DNA from: Macrostomum hystrix
Lineage: Eukaryota; Platyhelminthes; Macrostomidae
DNA: 64,000 nucleotides
Direction of reading: 5' to 3'
NCBI GenBank assembly: GCA_950097015.1
Contig: CATNEN010000001.1
Span: 23,564,501 to 23,628,500, forward strand
The notes below the pieces were generated by a model, which worked only from the letters and a program-made list of their open reading frames with translations, did not search any database and was not told the DNA's origin. The position numbers and the translations under genes are program-made. Numbering within the stretch: the first letter of the stretch is position 1; each line of letters opens with the position of its first letter. Of the stretch, positions 37,101 through 49,454 are shown in pieces.

Positions 37101-40100
37101 CAGGACTGAAACCTAGAATCGCAGCAGGACTAAAAGCTAGAATCGCAGCAGGACTAAAAGCTAGAATCGCAGCAGGACTAAAAGCTAGAATCGCAGCAAG
37201 ACTGAAAGCTAGAATCGCAGCAGGAATGAAAGCTAGAATCGCAGCAGGAATGAAAGCTAGAATCGCAGCAGGACTAAAAGCTAGAATCGCAGCAAGACTA
37301 AAAGCTAGAATCGCAGCAGGACTGAAAGCTAGAATCGCAGCAGGACTGAAAGCTAGAATCGCAGCAGGAATGAAAGCTAGAATCGCAGCAGGAATGAAAG
37401 CTAGAATCGCAGCAGGACTAAAAGCTAGAATCGCAGCAAGACTAAAAGCTAGAATCGCAGCAGGACTAAAAGCTAGAATCGCAGCAGGACTGAAAGCTAG
37501 AATCGCAGCAGGTATAAAAGCTAGAATCGCACCAGAGGCCGTTGATAAAATCGCAGCAGGACTAAAAGCTAGAATCGCAGCAGGACTAAAAGCTAGAATC
37601 GCAGCAGGTCTGAAAGCTAGAATCGCAGCAGGACCGAAAGCTAGAATCGAAGCAGGTATAAAAGCTAGAACCGCAGCAGGACTGAAAGCTAGAATCGCAG
37701 CAGGACTGAAAGCTAGAATCGCAGCAGGACTAAAAGCTAGAATCGCAGCAGGACTAAAAGCTAGAATCGCAGCAGGACTAAAAGCTAGAATCGCAGCAGG
37801 ATTCCTTCTGAAATCATTACAAAAGCAGTAGCTCAATCAGATAAAAAGTGAATTTTTTTCATACTGTTCCGCCATATGCCATTCACGTGGATTTTTCATT
37901 AATTATCTGTGCTTCTTATCTGAGTTCTTGGACAGAGTCGCTAGCTAATTTTGATTGCATTATTTATGTAATTAGTTTCTTATAAGAAATGATTTCCATG
38001 CAAACCCAGTCAGAAATGGTAATCATTGACGGGCCCCACTGTCTTGGCCATTGAGAAATGCAATATTTCAGGGAAGTCACACACCCCCTGAGTAAATAGC
38101 AATATCTTGCCATGTTGTCCCACTGGGTTTTGTCAGAACCGGAAAAATGCCATTTATTTTGTTCAAATCGAATGTACTTCTCTGCTAGACTGACAGCAAT
38201 GTCCTGCAAAACTAGGAATGACATAATTATGGGATAATAATGGCAAGGATGTCAGCGGATCTAGACAGGTGTAATTGGAAAACTATATTTTTAGTATAGA
38301 TACAACGGACTTTTGTTAATAATTAGAAGGTTGGACAAATACAGATAAGGATTATATATAAACGAATGGTGAAAAAGGTTGATAACCTTATTAACAGCCG
38401 TGCTCTGCAGACTAAGTAGATGCGAAATATGTTTATTAGAACTAGGATGAAGCTGATGAGAACTCGGATAAAGCTGGTTAGGACTCGGATAAAGCCGATT
38501 AGGTCTGGGATAAAGCTGGTTAGAACTCGGATAAAGCTGGTTAGGACTCGGATAAAGCCGATTAGGTCTGGGATAAAGCTGGTTAGAACTCGGATAAAGC
38601 TGGTTAGGACTCGGATAAAGCCGATTAGGACTCGTCTAAAGCCGATTAGGACTCTTCTAAAGCCGATTAGGTCTGGGATAAAGCTGGTTAGAACTCGGAT
38701 AAAGCTGGTTAGGACTCGGATAAAGCCGATTAGGACTCGGATAAAGCTGATTAGGTCTCGGATAAAGCTGATTAGGTCTGGGATAAAGCTGGTTAGAACT
38801 CGGATAAAGCCGATTAGGACTCGTCTAAAGCTGATTAGGTCTCGGATAAAGCTGATTAGGTCTCGGATAAAGCTGATTAGGTCTCGGATAAAGCTGATTA
38901 GGTCTCGGATAAAGCTGATTAGGTCTCGGATAAAGCTGATTAGGTCTCGGATAAAGCTGATTAGGTCTCGGAAAAAACTTTTACGATTACAGTTTATGTT
39001 GAATTGATTAATTCTCAGAAAGCTAATAATGGGAAGTTCAATAAATATCATAGATGGGAGATATTTTTACCCACTCCTGGAAACTAAACTACTGACTCCT
39101 TCCAGTTGGCCACACCATGCAGACGGTCATCTTCAAGTGGCTGGTGAACAAATCCGTCGAGTCCACAGACGAGCTGAGCATGCCACAGTTCATGCTCAAA
39201 GGCTACCCAACCAGGGATTGCTCAAAGAACTACACGACTGGCAGTTACCCCTGCCTGCAAGTGGACTTCATACTACAGAGGGATATCGGCTACTTCATCA
39301 TCCAGGTAGGACAGCTCAAGCATTTCACAGATTCCCAGCTGGGAATCGCAGCAGGAATCGTAGCAAATATTATCTCGGTGCCGAGGTATTCACGGAGGGA
39401 ATCGAAGCTACATTCACAGAGGGAATCGAGCAAGAATCACAGAGGGAATCGAAGCTACATTCACAGTGGGAATCGAAGCTAGATTCATACAGGGAATCGA
39501 AGCAAGATTCGCAGAGGGAATCGAAGCAAGATTCGCACAGGGAATCGAAGCTAGATTCACAAAGGGAATCGAAGCTACATTCACAGAGGGAATCGAGCAA
39601 GATTCGCACAGGGAATCGAAGCTAGATTCACAAAGGGAATCGAAGCTACATTCACAGAGGGAATCGAGCAAGAATCACAGAGGGAATCGAAGCTACATTC
39701 ACAGTGGGAATCGAAGCTAGATTCATACAGGGAATCGAAGCAAGATTCGCAGAGGGAATCGAAGCAAGATTCGCACAGGGAATCGAAGCTAGATTCACAA
39801 AGGGAATCGAAGCTACATTCACAGAGGGAATCGAGCAAGATTCGCACAGGGAATCGAAGCTAGATTCACAAAGGGAATCGAAGCTACATTCACAGAGGGA
39901 ATCGAGCAAGAATCACAGAGGGAATCGAAGCTACATTCACTGTGGGAATCGAAGCTAGATTCACAGAGGGAATCGAAGCAAGATTCGCAGAGGGAATCGA
40001 AGCAAGATTCACAGAGGGAATCGAAGCTACATTCACAGAGGGAATCGAAGCTACATTCACAGAGGGAATCGAAGCTACATTCACAGAGGGAATCGAAGCT

Positions 40101-42902
40101 ACATTCACAGAGGGAATCGAAGCTACATTCTCAGAGGGAATCGAAGCAAGATTCGCAGAGGGAATCGAAGCTAGGTTCATACAGGGAATCGAAGCTACAG
40201 ACGCTAATTAAAATTAGGAAACTTTTCCACTGTCGTCCCACGGAAGCTGAAAACCCAGAATTTTCTGATCCATAAAAAGTAATATTTTTTGCTTTTCCTA
40301 GCTTTCTTTCCATGCGGAACTTTTTCCCCCTTTTTGTGTTCCGCATGGCGACCTTCCCTCCGTCCCTCTCTCTGCCCTTCCTTCTCGCTCTCACCACGGT
40401 TCATTTGGTCGAATCAAACTTTCAGATTTTCAAAGTCGCTTTAATTCTTTACCAAATCGTAAAAGCTTTATGAAAGTTGTTTTTTTTGGAAAAAACGAAT
40501 TGCTGCTGGCTGAATTCTTGAGGATAGTAAACCAGCAGCTTTGGCTCATAAATCAACTAATATTTATGTGACCCTACGAACCAATTATTCAAAAATTTTG
40601 CTCCAAGTATTCCTTATATCTCTGTGAAAGCATGCTATTTAAGGGGTCCACCCTGCTTTTTAGCTGTCTAGCCAGTCTTTCTGAAGGGTGTCCAGTGTAT
40701 CTTTAAGGCGTCCAGTCTGTCTTTGGGGTGTCCATCTAGTATTGAGTTGTCCACCCTCTCTTTGATGAGGGTGTCCCCCCTGTCTTTGATGAAGGTGTCC
40801 ACCCTGTCTTTGATGAGGGTGTCCACCCTGTCTTTGATGAAGGTGTCCACCCTGTCTTTGATGAAGGTGTCCACCCTGTCTTTGATGAAGGTGTCCACCC
40901 TGTCTTTGATGAGGGTGTCCCCCCTGTCTTTGATGAAGGTGTCCACCCTGTCTTTGATGAGGGTGTCCACCCTGTCTTTGATGAAGGTGTCCACCCTGTC
41001 ATTGATGAAGGTGTCCACCCTGTCTTTGATGAAGGTGTCCACCCTGTCTTTGATGAGGGTGTCCACCCTGTCTTTGATGAAGGTGTCCACCCTGTCTTTG
41101 ATGAAGGTGTCCCCCCTGTCTTTGATGAGGGTGTCCCCCCTGTCTTTGATGAAGGTGTCCACCCTGTCTTTGATGAGGGTGTCCACCCTGTCTTTGATGA
41201 AGGTGTCCACCCTGTCTTTGATGAAGGTGTCCACCCTGTCTTTGATGAAGGTGTCCACCCTGTCTTTGATGAAGGTGTCCACCCTGTCTTTGATAAAGGT
41301 GTCCACCCTGTCTTTGATGAAGGTGTCCACCCTGTCTTTGATGAAGGTGTCCCCCCTGTCTTTGATGAAGGTGTCCACCCTGTCTTTGATGAAGGTGTCC
41401 ACCCTGTCTTTGATGAAGGTGTCCACCCTGTCTTTGATAAAGGTGTCCACCCTGTCTTTGATGAAGGTGTCCACCCTGTCTTTGATGAAGGTGTCCCCCC
41501 TGTCTTTGATGAAGGTGTCCACCCTGTCTTTGATGAAGGTGTCCCCCCTGTCTTTGATGAGGGTGTCCACCCTGTCTTTGATGAAGGTGTCCACGCTGTC
41601 TTTGATGAAGGTGTCCACCCTATCTTTGATGAAGGTGTCCACCCTATCTTTGATGAAGGTGTCCACCCTGTCTTTGATGAAGGTGTCCACCCAGTCTTTG
41701 ATGAAGGTGTCCACCCAGTCTTTGATGAAGGTGTCCACCCTGTCTTTGATGAAGGTGTCTGACACAAGCAATGGATCATGAACTCGTTCCCACGCAGGTG
41801 TACATTCCCACAATCCTGCAAGTGATCCTGAGCTGGGTGGCCTTTTGGATCAACGCCGAGGCCATACCAGCCAGAGTGAGTCTCGGCCTGCTCACAGGTG
41901 AGGCAAATTTCTCAATGATTGAGGCTGTACTTTTACAAAGCTTTCATGCTACTGTTAGTATCAAGCAAAGGATATTTCAACCGAATGTCAACAAAACTGG
42001 TTCCGCAGTGCTCACAATGACAACGCAATCATCGGGCGCCGGTCAGTCGCTGCCCCGCGTCTCCTACATCAAAGCCATTGATGTCTGGATGAGCGTCTGC
42101 CTGATCTTCGTGTTTGCCTCCCTGCTGGAGTTTGCCGTTGTCAACGTCTACAGCCGCAAGGACACCAACAGCGTCAGGCCGACGACTGCAACAGCGGCCT
42201 CCATTGAAGCACCCGACGATGCGGGAGCTAGCCGAAGCCATCGATCTAATCAGCGGCAGCAGCAGCAGCAATACCTGACACCACAGATTCTGCCTGTGAA
42301 CTGCAGTACAGTGCATACTCCTGGGTCTGGACGAAACCGGTTGATTGCAGATGGAGGAGAGAGTGTGGGTTTTACCGTTGCATCATATCTAACACATGCA
42401 TCATATCTAACACATGCATCATATCTAACACATGCATCATATCTAACACATGCATCATATCTAACACATGCATCATATCTAACACATGCATCATATCTAA
42501 CACATGCATCATATCTAACACATGCATCATATCTAACACATGCATCATATCTAACACATGCATCATATCTAACACATGCATCATATCTAATACAAGTAGA
42601 TTCATCATATCTGAAACCCTTTAATCACTATAGTCTAACCAGTTAAAAAATGCAAAAGTTTAATGTCGAACCCGTTTATGAACATACAGACGCTACTGTT
42701 GCTCAACAACGAGAAGTCACTGCCGCAGTCGCAGCCGCAGCCATTCGGCGCAGGTTCTGTATCGCGAATCGGCCCAGGCGGCGGAGCGGCCGGATGCACC
42801 AACACTGCGCGCAAAATTGACAAAATCTCTCGTCGGCTCTTTCCTTTGATGTTTCTCATTTTCAATGTCATCTACTGGGTTATGTACGTGGTGGTAAAGT
42901 GA
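31148..42902 (+). CDS. Cys-loop ligand-gated anion channel subunit (glycine/glutamate-gated chloride channel type)
   Basis: Ten exons join in phase to ~541 residues: 31148-31227, 32517-32575, 33011-33078, 33158-33303, 34984-35073, 35411-35493, 39106-39305, 41798-41897, 42009-42595 and 42690-42902 (TGA). In order the product shows a signal peptide ([16 protein letters not shown]), the start of the ligand domain ([15 protein letters not shown]) and YINSF...[13 protein letters not shown]. Next come WVPDVFF, the Cys loop C-x13-C in exon 6, and a second disulfide ([13 protein letters not shown]) typical of glycine and GluCl receptors. M1 is [19 protein letters not shown]2 begins [10 protein letters not shown] (the PAR motif of anion-selective channels), M3 lies near [20 protein letters not shown], and M4 is [19 protein letters not shown]. 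Asn stands where GluCls usually have the first ligand Arg, as in glycine receptors; the later Arg (YLRQQW) is kept. It should act as a pentameric chloride channel in nerve or muscle membrane. The ligand is not decidable here. Confidence 0.92.
31985..32115. repeat. ~60-bp repeat, two to three copies
   Basis: 'tggctgaccaataaaaagctttcatc(c/t)gagacatcagcctcacgcc' occurs twice in full with partial flanking copies, in intron 1 of the channel gene. Confidence 0.85.
33304..34416 (+). repeat. 53-bp tandem repeat duplicating an exon end and its splice donor (~21 copies)
   Basis: The unit runs GTAAGCCTCTATGGTGGAGG, then TGAGTGGCTGTGGGTGCCGG and ATGTGTTCTTCAG. Its last ~28 bases copy the end of the channel exon finishing at 33303 (CTGTGGGTGCCGGATG..TTCTTCAG), and its first bases copy the donor. 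Each unit therefore carries CAG|GTAAGC and a second donor-like GAG|GTGAGT. Confidence 0.95.
34455..34530. mobile_element. Fragment of SINE family A
   Basis: 'ggtcaacctccaaagcacaatgagagtgta' resembles the family A body segment 'ggccaacctccaaggcacagtg'. It is too short to define ends. Confidence 0.45.
35105..35365 (+). mobile_element. Degenerate SINE family A copy
   Basis: It shows 'ggaatccacggctcatagaaggcttgggggg', 'cgtgcaattcacgcc', 'gtacacacctgagtgcgtgtgtgctc' and 'attgcctcctcgcaggtc', in family A order, with an ATT-rich end. The head is incomplete. It fills the short intron between channel exons 5 and 6. Confidence 0.65.
35642..37803. repeat. 24-bp minisatellite, ~90 copies, with higher-order repeats
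   Basis: The unit 'gctagaatcgcagcaggactaaaa' varies at a few positions (gactgaaa, gaatgaaa, gtataaaa). A rare variant string with 'ccagaggccgttgataaaa' occurs at 36361 and again at 37513, 1152 bp (48 units) later, so blocks have been copied as larger units. The array is in intron 6 of the channel gene. Open frames on both strands reflect the 24-bp length. Confidence 0.96.
38430..38980. repeat. 21-bp minisatellite, ~26 copies
   Basis: Units of 'ctcggataaagctgattaggt' with variants (ctggttag, ccgattag, ctcgtctaaag). The last seven units are identical, the first ones mixed. Same intron as the previous array. Confidence 0.95.
39335..40200. repeat. 24-bp minisatellite, ~36 copies, with ~238-bp higher-order block
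   Basis: The unit is 'gggaatcgaagctacattcacaga'. A block from about 39414 recurs from about 39652. It starts 30 bp inside the donor of channel exon 7. Its first units ('gggaatcgcagcaggaatcg') resemble the 35.6-kb array unit, suggesting a common origin. Confidence 0.94.
40735..41760. repeat. 24-bp minisatellite, ~43 copies
   Basis: The unit is 'gtgtccaccctgtctttgatgaag', with gaag/gagg and cacc/cccc variants. It ends 37 bp before the channel exon starting at 41798. Confidence 0.96.
42380..42595 (+). repeat. 18-bp minisatellite, 12 copies, apparently coding
   Basis: The unit 'gcatcatatctaacacat' reads ASYLTH in the channel frame. The twelfth unit (ASYLIQ) ends exactly at a phase-0 donor CAA|GTAGAT at 42595. 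This lets the M3-M4 loop exon join the M4 exon at 42690 in phase. Confidence 0.9.
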
Positions 42903-45900
42903 ATGTCGCGCTATTTTGCTTTCCTCTGCTTGGCAACGGGCTCTATTATGAAATTTGCACAACTATAAATGATTTCATGAAAAGTTTTTTTCGGATATTG
43001 TGCACTTATATTTTCTGTGCTACACATAGATCCTACAGGAGGTACTTATACATTGTATACGTATGACCTCTCAATTCAACAATTTGGTAGTCGAATATGT
43101 ACATATCCGAATTGGAACGTGTCATATAACGAGGCATTATCTATAATAATAAAATTGTATTTTTCGCTTCGAAGCGAGCAGCTTCGGGTGATTATTATAT
43201 TATCATTGCGTCATCTGAACACAAGCGAAAATATGTATTTTGATAGTATTGTAAAGCCTTGTTTGATATAAGTTTATTTAATGTAATGCGTTAATCACTT
43301 AAAAGCACGATAATAAAGTCAAGGTTTAAAAAAATTATTTTATTCATTTTGCTATTTTTGATTATTTAAAGCGAAAAAACTGTGTAAGAGGTTAGCGGTG
43401 TTCGCAAATCGTATTGCCGATGTTGGAATAACCCTTCACGTGATGCGTTTTATTGTCACACGTAAATCGATCATATAATTACGACTTAAAGCATGAAAAT
43501 TGTATTAGCAAGGTGCACACAATCTAAAGTGCTGATTTTTTTTATTTTCTTTTAGACATGAAAAAAACGAAATTTATAAACGAAACTGTAATTCATTGAT
43601 AAGAAAAGCAAAGCAACAAGAATTCGATAACAAAAAAAGCAGTAAGAAGATTAAAAAAGACAAATATTAATTGTCTGATGTCTAATTGTTTTGTATATGA
43701 ATAAAATGTGAGGAGAGAAATCTGCATATTTTTAACAATTAATTCGGCTATAAAACAGTACAAGTATTTTTGGCATTACGCGATTAAAACTATTTCACTT
43801 TGTTAAATGTAAAGAGCAATGATCGAAAGAAAATTAACTCTTTAAACTAATTTAATGCTTCGTTTTACGTTCTAAAACTATAATACATTTTTTAATCATT
43901 ATGTTTAGTTTAAGTAATTGTACCTCGTAAGTATTACGGAAAACTTTTAAAGTTGAAAAAAATCGTGTACGCACGTGCCGGGCGCTAATTAATTAATTAA
44001 TTTGTGGTGCTGTGTATTTTGCACAGTAAGCCTAGCTCTGCCTAACTACGCAGGCCAATTAAAAGAGTTGATTACGAAGTACGCTAACTACGCAATTATT
44101 TTATATTGCGTAGTTGCTGGCTTTAAACCAGGTGCCACTTTTTTGGTTGGTGGATGGGCTCAAGTACGTGCTGTATCTAAATTGAGAGGAGAGTATTATT
44201 ATAATGTTCATCTATGGAAGCAGCCAATTTTATCACTTTGTAATGACCAGGTACCAAATTAAACTTTCGGATTAAATGCTAGTCAACTAAACACCCAGTT
44301 ATTTATAGCTTTTTAGTGCTATATATTTTGTCTATCATACATTTAAGACCAATCTCAAATCACAGTTTTTATCAGCAACATGTATATGATTTTGCAGTTA
44401 CTATGTCACTCAAGTGACTTAACAACAATGTGAGTTTAAAATTTGGCTAATATTATACACTATGATGGCCATTGCCTAATATTTACTAAATATTTATTTT
44501 TTAGTATGTATATTCTCATTTAGGATCTCATCATTCTTATGTGGCTATTCAATTGAATGGCAATCAGAAACACTTCTTTCTTAAGACTTAAGTTTGATGA
44601 AGTAACTATTGGGTTATCATATTTTTGTAAACCATTCAAAATAATGCAACAGCTATAGGCCTATAATGGCTATATATAACTGAAATATAGCCATAAGTTA
44701 AGCCTAGCCTAGCCTCCTAGCCAATAAAGTTTTTAAATTAAGCCCTAGCTAGATATACTAGCTATTTTAATATATAGACCTGTTTTACTTATTATTATTT
44801 TATAATACATGTTTAAGAAGTTAAAGTATTGTAATGAAAAAGGCTCAGTATCATTTTTGTTTAGTACAAGTGCCTTGTTTGAATAAAAATATGGCAATTA
44901 ACTTAAAATTTAGTTTGTAAGTATCCCAGGTCGATAAAAAATAACTTGCTACAAAAATAGGTAGCTAACCTAGGGATATAATGCACATAGAGCACAATAG
45001 AAAAAATGGCTGGCTAGGTGGATAGTCATAGTCATGATTGGAGGATCCTAGGCCTACTCATTTTGTTAACTAGCCAGCTTAGATATACAAAGGCAGAGAG
45101 TTGGTCAAGTTTATTCTCACTGTTAACTTTGTTATCATATAGTGTTATAAATTAAGATTAAATGTGGTCACTTAATTAACTGTTCACATATACAATGTTA
45201 AGTGTTAAGCCTGTTACAGTCAGTAATTGTAGACAAGGAGCCTAGTGTTGTTCAGAGATTTATATTTTCAGAATTTTGGAAGCTAACTTTTATTTTGAAT
45301 TATTTTTAAAAAGGAAAAAATCAAAAACCTTTCTGGTTCCAACATTTCTTGGCAATCAGGTCTACAAATCAGATTTTAAAAGCAAAAAAATTGAATATTC
45401 TAATACCAAAATTTTGTCCTTATTTATAGTTTATAGCTCACATTAGGTGTGGCTTGAATGCACAATTAGCTACTACTTATGTTAAAGTCACATTTTCTAT
45501 AAATAGCAAAATGTTAATTTGTCTACATATATGGATATGGTAGAGTTAAATAAATAATTGATTTTCAAACTTTCTTGTATGGTTACAAAAGATCATATTT
45601 CATTTTAATTGGTGGACTTTTGTTTAATTAAGAAGTATTTTACCTTTTCCATGAAACCTGAAAATGGTGTAATAAAATAATTATATGGATTGTGGGCTGT
45701 ATTTCTCCATATACAATTTACAAGTATTATGTCCAGGGAATTAAGTTACAATGTGTATTCAATTCACTTCTCTGAAGATTCAAGTGTATATTTACATTTC
45801 CATACATTCATGTGTATACCTGGTTGCAAGTTTTTGGGGATTTCAAAAGTGAAACATTTTGTTCAACAATATATAGAAATTTACTGGTGTTAAATGCTTT

Positions 45901-46989
45901 ATTTATATATTTCCATTGGAATTATTGTCTATTCTTAGCTGGCCTAAAAAACATTTTGAATTATATATAACAAATTTTGTAAAATGCAAAGAAACTTAAA
46001 AATTGTGTTTTGTGTTCTTTGTAGTTGACCATTTTTTAGTTTTATTGATTTTTCTCAATCACTGCACTTTGATTCTACTCATAGTAGCTGATTAGCACAC
46101 TTTGTGTATATCAATGTTCATTTCAAGTAAAATATTTATTGTAATTTTTCCCTTTAAGTTACTTAAAAGAAAAGATAATGTATACAAAGCTTTGAAAATG
46201 TGTGCTTGCATTTTTAAGGCATTGGCTTAAGGCAAGGCAATGTGCAGAAGAACTTTTGTGTCCTATGCAAATGACATTCGATTAGGCTCCTGTCTCTTCG
46301 TAATTTAGTATTAATTGTGCATTATATAGCACACTATTCATTTTACTTGGCTTGAATTTAATGCCCTGTTGCAACTCGCTGTGGTAGTCGACCATTTGTA
46401 TATTATTCTTAAAGTTACTAAAAGTTGCCAGTACTATTATAATTGATTAATGCGTCCGCCTGCTAAGCTGTTTCACCCAACTCCACTCGTGTTAGTGTTG
46501 CACACTCGCTAACTAAATTAATAGGAAATTGTAACGAATCTAGGGCCTGCGATCTTTGTACCTTTGCCTGGCTGCACTCTAGCCACGAGTCAGTTGCGTG
46601 CTATGCTTCAGGGTAGGGTTGCTAAGCCATAGTCAGTAGCTGTATCGAGAGCATACACGTATTACAAACGTTTTTTTCTACCCGCGTTGGTGGTGTGGTT
46701 TGTGTGTCTTATAAAGCACATATTATTCTCTATACACTGGAAAGAAAACGAAATCTCATTGGCATGTAATTTTGTCATTCTCTGTCCCTTCATTGGCTGG
46801 GCTAAGGTTGAATTTTTAGCTGCGCAAACTATGACAGTCACGCACAAACCTCGTGCAGCTGCTCTGCCCCTAATATATTCGCTGTGCAGTTGAATTTCAA
46901 ATTTCCTGTGTGTTCTTGAAGAAGAAAGTCTGCATTGGCCTGTTTTCTGATTGTTCCGCATTGCAGACCCTTCACAGAGACCAGCGGCA
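42903..46989. other. AT-rich region without tandem arrays; no gene supported
   Basis: Composition shifts to strongly A+T-rich from about 42.95 to 46.5 kb. A small open frame at 44002-44262 has no recognisable family. It should contain the 3' flank of the channel gene and the promoter of LRRC58. It is the longest stretch in the window free of both minisatellites and SINEs. Confidence 0.5.
43312..43317 (+). terminator. Polyadenylation signal, anion-channel gene
   Basis: AATAAA about 410 bases after the stop at 42900-42902. Confidence 0.4.
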
Positions 46990-48352
46990 ATGTCTCGCGA
47001 AGTCAACTGGAGCTACAGAAACATGGAGGACCTGCCAGAGGAGGTCACTCAACCAGAAGACATCAGCGTCTTGCTAGCCGATCACAACCGCCTACTCCGC
47101 TGTCCTGGCTGGCTGGGCCGCGCCACAGCCCTCACCACCCTGGAGTTGAGCCACAATCAGCTGACCGAGCTGCCTGCCAGCATCTGCAAGTGTGTCAGCC
47201 TGCGCATTCTGGTGGCCAAGAATAATCTCATCAGCGATCTGCCTAGCGACTTTAGCCTGCTGGTGGGCCTTCAGGAGCTCAACCTCAATGGCAACCTGCT
47301 GAAGAGCCTGCCTCAGCAGATCACCTCATTGCCCAGTCTGCAGCTGCTGTCACTGGGTGCCAACCGGCTGTGTCACATACCGCAGCACATTGTCAACTTG
47401 GCTGGCAGTCTGACCTACCTATATCTGGGCGGTAATCAGCTCAAATGCGTCCCCCAGGTGAGCTTAAGTCGGGTTCGTGTCGGGTCATTGCGGTCTGAAC
47501 TGATCATATCACTCTTTAGATAAGATGTTGTTCGGGACCGCTCTGTCGTGTTATAGTATGTCGATTCTTAGTTTAAGGGGCCAATTATCTATAAGTCCTC
47601 CGTTTTTTGGAATCACTCTCTTCTATGGACTTCATTTTCAGTTCCCATTCTCCCAATAATCCTCAATTTTCTGATCCCATCTTCCCAACTTTCTGATGAT
47701 CCTCAATTTACTGATTTCATATTCCCAATGATCCTCAGTTTTGAAATCCCATTCTCACGCAATCATGGGATAATTCTCGCAACAGGAGCTTGGCCAGCTA
47801 ATTCGGCTCACCTGCCTGGCCCTGTGCGACAATCAGCTGTGCCAGCTGCCGCCATCCCTCGGCCAACTGGAAGCCCTCGAGTCCTTATCTCTGCACTGCA
47901 ATCGGCTCACAGCCCTGCCGCATGAGATTGTGAGTCTGCCCCGGTTGAGCACACTATCGTTGCGCAACAACCCCCTGGTGACTAAGTTTGCCAGAGAGTT
48001 CGGCTCAAACTGGTCCGTGCCGAGCCTGGCTGAGCTGTCTGGCCGCAGTGTGAAATCTGCCAGCCTGCATTATTGTCCCAACTGCCTGCCTAGCAACCTG
48101 TGCAAATACCTGGACAGCGCCAGGGAGTGCTTGAATCCCAGCTGCAAGGGAGTCTATTTCTCCAGCTGTGTTGAGACTGTGAGATTCGTGGACTTCTGCG
48201 GCAAGTACCGGGTGCCGTTCCTGAGGTTCATCTGCTCGCCAGACTGCCACTTCAGCAGCGGCGGCTCCGCCAGCCCGTCTAGCGACGACTCGTGCAGTGA
48301 GGAGGCCGTCGGTGACGACGTGGCCCGGGTCAGGCGAGTGCTGCTGGGCTGA
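46990..48352 (+). CDS. LRRC58: Leucine-rich repeat-containing protein 58
   Basis: Two exons, 46990-47457 and 47786-48352, join in phase 0 (CAG|GTGAGC; acceptor 'ctcgcaacag') to 344 residues. The start is the ATG of MSREVNWSYRN. Residues ~30-215 form about eight leucine-rich repeats of the LxxLxLxxNxLxxLP type (TTLELSHNQLTELPASI, LQLLSLGANRLCHIP, LESLSLHCNRLTALP). The C-terminal part is the LRRC58-specific tail: NLCKYLDSARECLNPSCKG, then VRFVDFCGKYRVPFLRFICS, with paired cysteines that look metal-binding. The length is close to vertebrate LRRC58. It is a soluble protein with no signal or membrane segment. LRRC58 is reported as a substrate receptor of a Cullin E3 ligase in vertebrates; conservation of that role here is inference. 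The 3' UTR probably contains the 20-bp array at 48.5 kb, with AATAAA at 49308. Confidence 0.9.
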
Positions 48353-48494
48353 GCTCCTTGGCTGGGGAGTAAATTGCTGCTTTTTTAACATTACTGTTGG
48401 TGTTTTGAATGCTGTGAAATCTGCTATTGCTTGACTACAGAATGCGTCCGGAACTACCAAAAGCTTGAAGTTTAGTTTCCGTATGACGCTAGAT

Positions 48495-48832
48495 TTAGTT
48501 TTCTTAAACTGAGATTTAGTTTCCTAAACTGAGATTTAGTTTCCTAAACTAAGATTTAGTTTCCTAAACTGAGATTTAGTTTCCTAAACTGAGATTTAGT
48601 TTCCTAAACTGAGATTTAGTTTCCTAAACTAAGATTTAGTTTCCTAAACTGAGATTTAGTTTCCTAAACTGAGATTTAGTTTCCTAAACTGAGATTTAGT
48701 TTCTTAAACTGAGATTTAGTTTCCTAAACTGAGATTTAGTTTCCTAAACTGAGATTTAGTTTCCTAAACTGAGATTTAGTTTCCTAAACTGAGATTTAGT
48801 TTCTTGAACTGAGAATTAGTTTCCTAAACAGT
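48495..48832 (+). repeat. 20-bp minisatellite, ~17 copies
   Basis: The unit 'gagatttagtttcctaaact' is very homogeneous. It contains the inverted pair tttag/ctaaa, so each unit can fold. It lies 140 bp after the LRRC58 stop, within the likely 3' UTR. Confidence 0.95.
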
Positions 48833-49307
48833 TTAGTTTAGTTTAATTTAGTTTTCTTTCTGGCTGTCTATCCCATTAAATATTTGGTCACAAATGTGTA
48901 AGAGAAGAGCAAGCATGTTGAAGTTGAAATTTCTGTAACCGGTTTGGATTTCAATAGTGAACTCCGTGAGCCGTGACATTGTATTCTGTAAATAAGAAAA
49001 TGTGTTCCTAGTTATGCCACATCTCTACATTTTTGTCAAAAAATCGGTGCAGTATCCCAAGCCCAGTGTTCCATTGTGAACTTATATTTTTCTCATTTCT
49101 GGTTATCGGGATTTTATTGCACTGAAGTTTGCGACTGTGAGTAGTGAATAATTGCCTTTCTTCTATAAATGAGATTGATTACCTGTCGAATCACAGATCT
49201 TTTGATTAAATCCTTGTTGCCATGAATGCTTTTATTAGCTGTTAATGTTCAACTTTACAGTCAGTGTCACCTGCTATTGCTATTTTTATGTCATTCATTT
49301 TTGTGCA

Positions 49308-49313
49308 AATAAA
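49308..49313 (+). terminator. Polyadenylation signal, LRRC58
   Basis: AATAAA in an AT-rich context about 960 bases beyond the stop, just before the 35-bp satellite. Confidence 0.4.
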
Positions 49314-49454
49314 ATAATGCTTTAGTAATCTCCTTTAAACTGTTGAATGCGCGTTCGAAATTAATAAATATATGCCAGTAATTATGAGGATTTCAATTGC
49401 GTGGTAATTTGTTTGAGCATAGCGGCCTATCGTTCAATTATTTTTTACATTTTG

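Noticed and set aside
35476-37836. Long open frames (729 and 786 codons) over the 24-bp array
   Set aside because: A 24-bp unit free of stops keeps both strands open. The array lies inside an intron of the well-supported channel gene.
40668-41821. Open frames of ~350-380 codons over the 40.7-41.8 kb array
   Set aside because: Same cause: 24-bp units in an intron, open in three frames.
44002-44262. 86-codon frame in the AT-rich island as a small membrane protein
   Set aside because: No family, no splice support, and such a length is expected by chance over 4 kb.
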